DNA of 64,000 bases. It comes from Nocardia bhagyanarayanae (lineage in GTDB: Bacteria > Actinomycetota > Actinomycetes > Mycobacteriales > Mycobacteriaceae). The DNA lies in assembly GCF_006716565.1 (NCBI RefSeq), contig NZ_VFPG01000001.1:4464001-4528000 (forward strand), written 5' to 3'. This document shows, one piece after another, positions 1 to 7,241 of the stretch; position 1 is the first letter of the stretch; each line of letters opens with the position of its first letter. A program made the position numbers and the translations under genes. The notes under the pieces are model-generated. The model made no database searches and had not been told where the DNA came from. It worked only from the letters and a program-made list of their open reading frames with translations.

Positions 1-2116
1 GATCGCCGAGCGCCTGATCGCCGACATCACCGGCAACTGGGGTCTGGCCGAGTCCGACATCATCATCGACACCCTGACCTTCACCCTGGGCACCGGCCAG
101 GAGGAGTCGCGCCGCGACGGCCTGGAGACCATCGAGGCGATCCGTGAACTCAAGCGCCGCCACCCGGAGGTGCAGACGACCCTGGGTCTGTCGAACATCT
201 CCTTCGGTTTGAACCCGGCCGCGCGGCAGGTGCTGAACTCGGTGTTCATGCACGAGTGCGTCCAGGCGGGTCTGGATTCGGCGATCGTGCACGCCTCCAA
301 GATCCTGCCGATGAGCCGGATCCCGGACGAGCAGCGCGAGACCGCGCTCGACCTGGTCTACGACCGGCGCACCGAGGACTACGACCCGCTGCAGAAGTTG
401 ATGGCGCTGTTCGAGGGCGTCTCCGCGTCGTCGTCGAAGGCTTCGCGCGCCGAGGAACTGGCGGCTTTGCCGCTGTTCGAGCGGCTCGAGCGGCGCATCG
501 TCGACGGCGAGAAGGCCGGGATGGAGGCCGACCTCGACGCGGCGATGACCGAGGTGCCGCCGCTGCAGATCATCAACGAGACGCTGCTCGCGGGCATGAA
601 GACCGTCGGTGAGCTGTTCGGTTCGGGGCAGATGCAGCTGCCGTTCGTACTGCAGTCCGCCGAGGTGATGAAGGCCGCGGTCGCCTACCTGGAGCCGCAC
701 ATGGAGGCCACCGACGACTCGGGCAAGGGCCGCATCGTGCTGGCCACCGTCAAGGGCGATGTGCACGACATCGGCAAGAACCTGGTCGACATCATCCTGT
801 CCAACAACGGCTACGAGGTGGTCAATCTCGGTATCAAGCAGCCGATCGCGACCATCCTCGACGCCGCGGTGGACAAGAAGGCCGACGTCATCGGCATGTC
901 CGGGCTGCTGGTGAAGTCGACCGTGGTGATGAAGGAGAACCTCGAGGAGCTCAACGCCCGCGGTGTGGCCGATCAGTTCCCGGTGCTGCTGGGCGGGGCC
1001 GCGCTGACCCGCGCCTATGTCGAGAACGACCTGACCGAGGTCTACGAGGGCGACGTGCACTACGCCCGCGACGCGTTCGAGGGTCTGCGGTTGATGGACG
1101 ACATCATGACCCGCAAGCGCGGCGGCGGTCCGGACCCCGACAGCCCCGAGGCCGTGGCCGAGCGAGAGAAGGCCGCCGAACGCAAGGCCCGCCACGAACG
1201 GTCCAAGCGCATCGCCGCCCAGCGCAAGGCCGCCGAGACCCCCGTGGTGGTGCCCGAGCGTTCGGACGTCGCCGCCGACCTGCCGGTGCCGGTGCCGCCG
1301 TTCTGGGGCACGCGGGTGATCAAAGGCCTGTCGCTGCACGATTACTCGGGCCTGCTCGACGAGCGGGCGCTGTTCCTGGGCCAGTGGGGTCTGCGCGGCC
1401 AGCGCGGCGGTGATGGACCCTCCTACGAGGAACTGGTGGAGACCGAAGGCCGCCCCCGGCTGCGGGCCTGGCTGGATCGGCTGTCCACCGAGGGCGTGCT
1501 GCAGCACGCGGCGGTGGTCTACGGCTACTTCCCGGCGGTGTCGGAAGGCGACGAGGTCGTGGTGCTGACCGAACCCGATCCCGCCGCGCCGGAACGGTAC
1601 CGATTCCGTTTCCCGCGCCAGCAGCGCGACCGGTTCCTGTGCATCGCCGACTTCCTGCGCTCGCGCGAACAGGCCGAAGCCACCGGTCAGGTCGACGTGC
1701 TGCCGTTCCAGTTGGTGACCATGGGCCAGCCCATCGCCGATTTCGCCAACGAACTCTTCGCCGCCGACAACTACCGCGACTACCTCGAGGTGCACGGCAT
1801 CGGCGTCCAGCTCACCGAGGCGCTCGCCGAGTACTGGCACCGCCGAATCCGCGAAGAGCTCGTGCTGGAAGGGCACTCGGTAGCCGAATCCGACCCCGAC
1901 GACGTGCAGGACTACTTCAAGCTCGGCTACCGCGGCGCGCGCTACTCCTTCGGCTACGGCGCCTGCCCCGACCTCGAAGACCGCGCCAAGCTCGTCGACC
2001 TGCTCGAGGCCGATCGCATCGGTGTCGTGCTCTCCGAGGAGCTCCAGCTGCATCCCGAACAGTCCACCGACGCCTTCGTCCTGCTGCACCCCGAGGCGAA
2101 GTACTTCAACGCCTGA
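1..2116 (+). CDS. metH: Cobalamin-dependent methionine synthase, 3' part (5' end outside window)
   Basis: Transfers a methyl group from methyltetrahydrofolate to homocysteine through methylcobalamin, making methionine in the cytosol. The frame is open from base 2, giving about 704 codons, so the gene is truncated by the window edge; the homocysteine domain is missing. Visible in order are the end of the pterin-binding barrel (GTGQEESRRDGLETI, then LGLSNISFGLNPAARQVLN), the four-helix cap domain, and the B12-binding Rossmann domain with DVHDIGKN (bases about 760-785), whose His ligates cobalt. A charged Arg/Lys/Glu-rich linker (about 1110-1250) leads to the SAM-binding reactivation domain with YRGARYSFGYGACPDLED near the C-terminus. 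Position next to hisE/hisG matches the mycobacterial order, and cobL/cobK lie at the far end of the window. Identification is secure. Confidence 0.97.
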   Translation, partial: IAERLIADITGNWGLAESDIIIDTLTFTLGTGQEESRRDGLETIEAIRELKRRHPEVQTTLGLSNISFGLNPAARQVLNSVFMHECVQAGLDSAIVHASKILPMSRIPDEQRETALDLVYDRRTEDYDPLQKLMALFEGVSASSSKASRAEELAALPLFERLERRIVDGEKAGMEADLDAAMTEVPPLQIINETLLAGMKTVGELFGSGQMQLPFVLQSAEVMKAAVAYLEPHMEATDDSGKGRIVLATVKGDVHDIGKNLVDIILSNNGYEVVNLGIKQPIATILDAAVDKKADVIGMSGLLVKSTVVMKENLEELNARGVADQFPVLLGGAALTRAYVENDLTEVYEGDVHYARDAFEGLRLMDDIMTRKRGGGPDPDSPEAVAEREKAAERKARHERSKRIAAQRKAAETPVVVPERSDVAADLPVPVPPFWGTRVIKGLSLHDYSGLLDERALFLGQWGLRGQRGGDGPSYEELVETEGRPRLRAWLDRLSTEGVLQHAAVVYGYFPAVSEGDEVVVLTEPDPAAPERYRFRFPRQQRDRFLCIADFLRSREQAEATGQVDVLPFQLVTMGQPIADFANELFAADNYRDYLEVHGIGVQLTEALAEYWHRRIREELVLEGHSVAESDPDDVQDYFKLGYRGARYSFGYGACPDLEDRAKLVDLLEADRIGVVLSEELQLHPEQSTDAFVLLHPEAKYFNA

Positions 2117-2388
2117 TTCGTCCGGCGAGGACGGCCGCGCCGCGCACCGCGGCGCCGCCGTTTCCGTTGCGCGCGGCGCTGCCGGAACCCGGGCGATGTG
2201 ATGGTGCTCACCGGGGTCGTGGGGGAGTGCTCGTCGGCGGGCTCGGCACCTTTTTCCTGCCACTGACCTGCGGATAAGCGCGGAGCAATCGGTCGCCTGA
2301 CAGTCGTGGCGCAAATATCCGGTACCGGCGGGTACGCTCTAAGGTTCGAGGCCACCCCGGTATTCGACCGTCCGGTCCGCGGCAGCGG

Positions 2389-2511
2389 GTCGACGCGGCT
2401 GGAGTCTGTCGGGTGGGTATGCCATTGTCGAATAGTTGCAACTGCATCCGGAGCAGTCGGCGGATGCCGTTCGTCTCGCTGCTGACGGGTGCAAAGCACT
2501 TCGGCGCGTAG
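2389..2511 (+). pseudogene. Decayed second copy of the metH 3' end
   Basis: The bases re-encode the last ~40 residues of MetH with frame breaks. One frame reads VDAAGVCRVGMPLS (MetH: VDLLEADRIGVVLS). After a one-base shift comes LQLHPEQSADA (MetH: LQLHPEQSTDA), and after another shift FVSLLTGAKHFGA then TAG (MetH: FVLLHPEAKYFNA, stop). Many third positions differ, so the duplication is old, or it is the relic of a divergent metH. The remnant leads into the upstream of the kinase gene, and a longer open frame beginning at 2436 fuses it artificially to that kinase. The preceding 2117-2388 shows no gene or clear structure that I can recognise. Confidence 0.75.
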
Positions 2512-2585
2512 GGATTTCGCCGGAAACCCGCTGGGCGCGCCGGAGTGCTCGACGGCTCGGCGCACAGCAGGAGGGGCACGACCAC

Positions 2586-4277
2586 ATGACGGCGGACCGG
2601 TTGATCGCTGGACGGTATCGGCTGACGGATCCGATCGGCACCGGCGCGATGGGTGTGGTGTGGCGGGCGACCGACGTGCGACTGCGCCGCACCGTCGCGG
2701 TGAAACAGCTGCTGCTCGGTCCCGGGCTCACCCGGGAGCAGGCGCTGGAGTCGAAGCTGCGCGCGATGCGCGAGGGACGGATCGCGGCGCGGTTGCACCA
2801 TCCGAACGCGATCACCGTCTTCGACGTCGCCGAAGAGGACGGTCAGCCGTGGCTCGTCATGGAGTACATGAACGCGCCCAGCCTGGCCACCAGGCTGTCC
2901 GGGCATCGCACCCTGTCGCCGATCGAGGTGGCCAAGATCGGCGCGCAGGCCGCCGCCGCGCTGGCCGCCGCGCACGACGCGGGCATCATGCACCGCGACG
3001 TGAAACCGGCCAACCTGCTCGTCGCCGACGACGGCACCGTGAAGATCACCGACTTCGGCATCTCCCGCGCGGTCGGCGACGTGACCGTCACCGCGACCGG
3101 ATTCCTCGCGGGCACCCCCGCCTATCTCGCGCCGGAGGTGGCGCGCGGCGAGAACCCGGAACCGGCGTCCGATGTGTTCGCGCTCGGTTCCACGCTGTAC
3201 GCCGCGGTGGAGGGCGCGCCGCCGTTCGGTGAGGGCGACAACGCGCTGGCGGTGCTGCACGCCGTCGCGCGGGCCGACGTGCCCGAGCCGCGGCGCGCCG
3301 ACGGGCTCGCGCCGGTGCTGATGCACCTGCTCGCCGCGAGCATCGACGCGCGCCCGAGCATGCGCGAGGCGAAGGAGGCGCTGGAAGCCGTTGCGGCGGG
3401 CCGGGTTCCGGCACTGGCGGCCGCACCGGTGGTGACCAAGGTGCTGCCGGCGCCCGGGGCCGACGCGACCGCCGTGCTCGCCACGTCCGCCGCCACCGCG
3501 AGTACCGGCAACGCCTCCGACGCCACCGAATTCGTGCCGAGCGCGGCGCTCGCCGCCGCGCCGTCGTCGGCGCCGCCCATCGGCCCGTCCGGCGGCGGCA
3601 CGCTGCCCGGTGCGACCGCTGGCGGCGCCGGACCGAACAAACCGGCCCTCGCCTTGCTGGCCGCCGCCGTGGCCGTCGTGCTGGTCGTCGTGGTGGCGTT
3701 CGTGCTGTTTCCCGGCGGGGACGGAGGCGGATCGGACGACCCCACCGCGGCCCCGCAGCCGGGAACGAGCGAGGCGTTGCAGCCGCCGCAAGGCACGGGC
3801 GGGGATCAGACCGAGGAACCCCAGGCCCAAGTACCCACCGCCGCGCCGCAGAACACCGAGACCCCGACGGTCGCGCCCACCACGCCAACCGGTAGCGCAG
3901 CACCGTCGACCAGCCCGAGCAGCACCACGCGGCCGCCGACGACCACGATCACCACGACGCCGTTCGGGCCGCCGACGCCGGACCGGATCGCCCAGTTCAT
4001 CCAGGGCTACTACGGCATGCTGCCCGGCAATGTGTCCGGCGCGTGGTCGCAGCTCTCGCCCGGCTACCAGGCACAGACCGGCGGCTACAACTCCTACGCC
4101 TCTTTCTGGTCCACCATCCGCTCGGTCCAGGTCAACGGCGTCACGCCGAGGGGCAACGACGGCGCCACGGTGTCCCTGACCTACGTGAAGACCAACGGCG
4201 CGGTGGATAGGGAGAACCGCTGGATCCAGGTCCGCCAGGACGGCGGCCGGATGGTCATCACCGGCTCCGGCGTATGA
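2586..4277 (+). CDS. Membrane Ser/Thr protein kinase with extracellular NTF2-like domain
   Basis: A 563-aa transmembrane receptor kinase. The N-terminal kinase domain (about 10-270) has the glycine loop GTGAMGVVW, the ATP lysine in VAVK (K40), the catalytic loop HRDVKPANLL (136-145), DFG (156-158) and LAPE. A Pro/Ala/Thr-rich juxtamembrane linker precedes one membrane helix (about 353-375). Outside follows a long Thr/Pro-rich stalk and a folded C-terminal domain (about 465-563; FIQGYYGMLP, LSPGYQ, YASFWSTI) that looks like the NTF2-like domains seen on other actinobacterial kinases. The start is chosen because AGGAGG (2569-2574) precedes ATG 2586; the upstream in-frame extension is the metH relic. 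It overlaps the next gene by ATGA. All catalytic residues are present, so activity is likely; the signal is unknown. Confidence 0.93.
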   Translation: MTADRLIAGRYRLTDPIGTGAMGVVWRATDVRLRRTVAVKQLLLGPGLTREQALESKLRAMREGRIAARLHHPNAITVFDVAEEDGQPWLVMEYMNAPSLATRLSGHRTLSPIEVAKIGAQAAAALAAAHDAGIMHRDVKPANLLVADDGTVKITDFGISRAVGDVTVTATGFLAGTPAYLAPEVARGENPEPASDVFALGSTLYAAVEGAPPFGEGDNALAVLHAVARADVPEPRRADGLAPVLMHLLAASIDARPSMREAKEALEAVAAGRVPALAAAPVVTKVLPAPGADATAVLATSAATASTGNASDATEFVPSAALAAAPSSAPPIGPSGGGTLPGATAGGAGPNKPALALLAAAVAVVLVVVVAFVLFPGGDGGGSDDPTAAPQPGTSEALQPPQGTGGDQTEEPQAQVPTAAPQNTETPTVAPTTPTGSAAPSTSPSSTTRPPTTTITTTPFGPPTPDRIAQFIQGYYGMLPGNVSGAWSQLSPGYQAQTGGYNSYASFWSTIRSVQVNGVTPRGNDGATVSLTYVKTNGAVDRENRWIQVRQDGGRMVITGSGV

Positions 4278-4954
4278 GCCGGGATCACGTGACAGCGCCG
4301 CTCGCCGCGGTGCTGTGGGACATGGACGGGACGCTGCTGGACTCGGAGAAACTCTGGGACATCGCGGTCCGCGAGCTGGCGGTGCGCCTCGGCAGCGCGA
4401 TGACCGACGAGATCCGGCACGCGCTCATCGGCGCGTCCGGCCCGAACGCCCTGCGCATCCTGTTCAACGGCCTCGGACTCGATCCGACGCCGGAGGCGCT
4501 GCGCGACGCCGCGGGCTTCCTGGAGCGGCGCGTCACCGATCTGATGACCGGCCCCATTCCGTGGCGACCCGGCGCCAAGGACGCGCTCGGCCTGGTCCGC
4601 GACGCGGGCTTGGCCTCGGCGCTCGTCACCAACACCAAGCGCTCGCTGACCGAATACGGCCTGGACACCCTGGGCCGTGACTTCTTCGACGTCTCCGTCT
4701 GCGGCGACGAGGTGGCCGAGGGCAAACCCGAGCCCGACGTCTACCTGCGCGCCGCCGACCTGCTCGGCGTGCACCCGCGCGACTGCGTGGCGATCGAGGA
4801 CTCGCCCACCGGCGCCCGTGCCGCCGCGGCCGCAGGCTGCGCGGTTCTCGTCGTCCCGTGCGAGATCCCGGTGCCGCGCGCCCCCGGCCTGGTCTTCCGC
4901 GACACACTGGTAGGCCTCACCCTCACCGATCTGGAACAGACGCTCCGCGCCTGA
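4274..4954 (+). CDS. HAD-superfamily phosphatase (beta-phosphoglucomutase-like subclass)
   Basis: A 226-aa cytosolic hydrolase of haloacid dehalogenase subfamily IA. Motif I is DMDGTLLDSE (Asp nucleophile and general acid near residues 16-18), motif II is VTNTKRS, motif III is the Lys in GKPEPDVYL, and motif IV is EDSPTGARAA. The helical cap lies between motifs I and II, as in phosphoglucomutase/phosphoglycolate phosphatase-type members. The substrate cannot be read from the sequence. The ATGA overlap with the upstream kinase indicates co-translation. Its last 15 bases are the start of an old 85-bp tandem duplication that continues into the intergenic region. Confidence 0.92.
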   Translation: MSRDHVTAPLAAVLWDMDGTLLDSEKLWDIAVRELAVRLGSAMTDEIRHALIGASGPNALRILFNGLGLDPTPEALRDAAGFLERRVTDLMTGPIPWRPGAKDALGLVRDAGLASALVTNTKRSLTEYGLDTLGRDFFDVSVCGDEVAEGKPEPDVYLRAADLLGVHPRDCVAIEDSPTGARAAAAAGCAVLVVPCEIPVPRAPGLVFRDTLVGLTLTDLEQTLRA

Positions 4955-5101
4955 CGTCCCGCACGCATCCACCGCGGTACGTCCGCCGCCATCGGCTGTC
5001 GGGCGCTGCCGCCGCGGGCAACAAACGCTCCGCGCCTGACGTTTCGTGCGCGTCCGCTGCCACCGTCGGCCGGGTGCCGCCGTCGTGGGCAAAGGAAGGC
5101 G
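4940..5101 (+). repeat. Degenerate tandem duplication, period about 85 bp
   Basis: The 18-mer at 4940-4957 (HAD gene end plus stop) recurs exactly at 5025-5042. The two units, 4940-5024 and 5025 to about 5101, stay alignable with substitutions and small indels (for example the CCGCCGCGGGCAACAA and CCGCCGTCGTGGGCAAAG ends). The rest of the 4955-5377 gap holds no gene I can support; its last part should contain the promoter of the downstream oxygenase. Confidence 0.6.
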
Positions 5102-5377
5102 ATCCGGCTGCAGGCTTCGATCGTTGGCGTTCGTCGAATATCGTCGGGCGCAGTGGATCGTTCTGCGCGGCAGTGCGAGAGGTGCGGCGAGACCCTCATT
5201 TCGAGGTTGTCGCCGGGCACAAGACTGGTCGGTTCGATTGTGTGCTGAGCACCGGGAAATGCGCGGGAGTTACTGTGCCGCAACGCAAATGCGCGCAGAT
5301 AGTAAGTGTGACGGTACTCACCGGCAACTTTTCCGAATCCCCGGGCGTGTCGTCGGGCGCTGCACCAAAATGACGCC

Positions 5378-6238
5378 ATGGCTGCGACGGGTGTGTTGGA
5401 CGAAATCGTCGACACCGCAAGGTATCCGCTCGAATCACCGGGCTCGGCGGGGTGGCGGACGGCGGTCGACGCGGCGCGGGCCGACCTGGCCGACAGCGGT
5501 TGCACGGTGCTGCGCGAGTTCATCCGTCCCGAGCTCGCCGAGACGCTGCGCGCGCAAGGCGAGGACATGGCGCCGCACGCGCACTACGAGGTGGAGCGCG
5601 TCAACGCCTACAACATTCCGCTGGATACCGAACTGCCCCAAGATCATCCGGGCCGCATCGTGCTGGAACGCGGCAACGCGTTCGTGCCGCGCGACCGTAT
5701 CCCCGCCGACGCGCTGATCCACCGGCTCTACACCAGCGCCGCGTTCCAGCGCTTCGTCGCGGACTGCTTCGACCTGCCCGAGCTGCACGAGTACGCCGAC
5801 CCGCTGGCCGGACTGTGCCTGAACGTGGTCGCCCCCGGTATGTCGCACCCGTGGCACTTCGACACCAACGAGTTCACCGTCAGCATGCTCACCCAGCTGC
5901 CCGAAGCGGGCGGGATCTTCGAATACTGCCCCGGCATTCGCTCGCCGCAGGCCGAGAACCTCCGCGACGTTCGTGATGTGCTGACCGGTTCCGGCGAACG
6001 CCTGGTCCGCAGGCTCGAGCTGCGCCCGGGCGACCTGCAACTGTTCCAGGGCCGCTTCTCGCTGCACCGCGTGTCGCCGGTTTCCGGTGGCAGGCAACGA
6101 CATTCGGCGATCTTCGCCTATACCGACCGGCCAGGTGTCATCGGCACCGTGGAGCGGACCCGCCAGCTGTTCGGTCGCGTCCTGCCCGAACACGTCGCCG
6201 AGGACCGCCTGGTCCGCGGCGACCGACTACTCGACTGA
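5378..6238 (+). CDS. 2-oxoglutarate/Fe(II)-dependent oxygenase, BesD/HalD-like
   Basis: A 286-aa double-stranded beta-helix oxygenase. The metal triad reads H160-x-D162 (HPWHFDTNEF) and H230 (GRFSLHRVSP), with R241 (GGRQRHSAIFAY) a candidate for the 2-oxoglutarate carboxylate. The surrounding signatures (EAGGIFEYCP, LRPGDLQLFQGR, RPGVIGTVERTRQLFGR) resemble the family that includes the free-amino-acid halogenases BesD and HalD. Known halogenases replace the triad Asp with Gly or Ala, so the intact Asp here predicts a hydroxylase. No Shine-Dalgarno is visible before ATG 5378. It is the first of three co-directional genes with a methyltransferase and a carnitine-type acyltransferase; likely substrates are small amino acids or betaines, which is inference. 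Confidence 0.85.
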   Translation: MAATGVLDEIVDTARYPLESPGSAGWRTAVDAARADLADSGCTVLREFIRPELAETLRAQGEDMAPHAHYEVERVNAYNIPLDTELPQDHPGRIVLERGNAFVPRDRIPADALIHRLYTSAAFQRFVADCFDLPELHEYADPLAGLCLNVVAPGMSHPWHFDTNEFTVSMLTQLPEAGGIFEYCPGIRSPQAENLRDVRDVLTGSGERLVRRLELRPGDLQLFQGRFSLHRVSPVSGGRQRHSAIFAYTDRPGVIGTVERTRQLFGRVLPEHVAEDRLVRGDRLLD

Positions 6239-6267
6239 GCTCAGCTCGACCCGAGAGGAACGAACAC

Positions 6268-7089
6268 GTGCCAGTACCCTTAGACACGACCGGGAAAGCC
6301 TCCTTCGACGACATCTACGACCGTCCCGATCCTCGCGAGTACTACGCACGGATGTCCGAGCTGGACTACCGCATACCCGAACTGGCGAAGCCGTTCTTCG
6401 AGCAGCAGATCCGGGAGTATCGCGCCTCGGCCCGCGTCGCGACGCCGACCGTGCTGGACATCGGCTGCTCCTACGGCGTGAACGCGGCGCTGCTGCGCTT
6501 CGACACCGGCGTCACCGAGCTCGCCGAGCACTACCGCGAGGCCGCCGACGCCGACCGCGACGGCCTCATCGCCCGCGATCTCGCCCGCCTCGCCGAACGC
6601 GATCACCACCCCGACGTGCGCTTCGTCGGCATCGACGCGGCCCGCCCCGCGCTCGACTACGCGCGGGCCGCGGGCTTGCTGCACGACACCGTGCACGCCG
6701 ACCTCGAATCCGCCGATCCCACCGACGAACAGCGCGAGGTGCTCGCCGCCGCCGACATCGTCCTGTCGACCGGGTGTATCGGGTACGTCACCGAGAAGAC
6801 CCTGCTGCGGATCGCCACCGCGCACCCGCGGCGCAGGCCGTGGATGGCGCACTTCGTGCTGCGGATGTTCGACTTCGACCCGATGGCCGAGGAACTCGCC
6901 GCGCTCGGCTACCGCACCGAACGTGCGCCAGGCCTGTTCCAGCAGCGCAGGTTCGCCTCCGCCGACGAACAGCAGCGCGTGCTGAACACGTTGTCCGACA
7001 AGGGCATCGACACCCGAGACCGGGAAGCCGACGGCTGGCTGTACGCGCATCTCTACCTGTCGCGGCCGGGCCCCAAGGGTCGTGCCTGA
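6268..7089 (+). CDS. Class I SAM-dependent methyltransferase
   Basis: A 273-aa cytosolic protein starting at GTG 6268 behind GAGAGGA. Motif I, VLDIGCSYGVNAA (about residues 62-74), is a typical SAM-binding loop, and VGIDAARPALDYAR (about 123-137) fits the acidic post-II region. DIVLSTGCIGYVTE resembles motif IV/post-I strands. An extra helical stretch separates motif I from the acidic residue. The N-terminal segment (YDRPDPREYYARMSELDYRIPELAKP) is characteristic but I cannot place it in a named subfamily. It lies 29 bp after the oxygenase gene and 152 bp before the acyltransferase gene, so joint expression is likely. The methyl acceptor is unknown. Confidence 0.85.
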   Translation: MPVPLDTTGKASFDDIYDRPDPREYYARMSELDYRIPELAKPFFEQQIREYRASARVATPTVLDIGCSYGVNAALLRFDTGVTELAEHYREAADADRDGLIARDLARLAERDHHPDVRFVGIDAARPALDYARAAGLLHDTVHADLESADPTDEQREVLAAADIVLSTGCIGYVTEKTLLRIATAHPRRRPWMAHFVLRMFDFDPMAEELAALGYRTERAPGLFQQRRFASADEQQRVLNTLSDKGIDTRDREADGWLYAHLYLSRPGPKGRA

Positions 7090-7241
7090 AGGTTTCGCCC
7101 GAAACACCGGCAGCCTCTTGTCGAAACTCGGCTTCGTCGCCGAGGATCTGTAGTGGAGCGACGCACTCCACACCCGCACGCACGGACGCTGTCTCGCCGT
7201 GCGCTACTCACCCATCGCACCCGAACCTCGAGGACTCCGAC

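Noticed and set aside
2436..2585. In-frame 50-codon N-terminal extension of the first kinase (MQLHPEQS...)
   Set aside because: It is the metH relic; the kinase has a good Shine-Dalgarno and ATG at 2586, just before its conserved domain.
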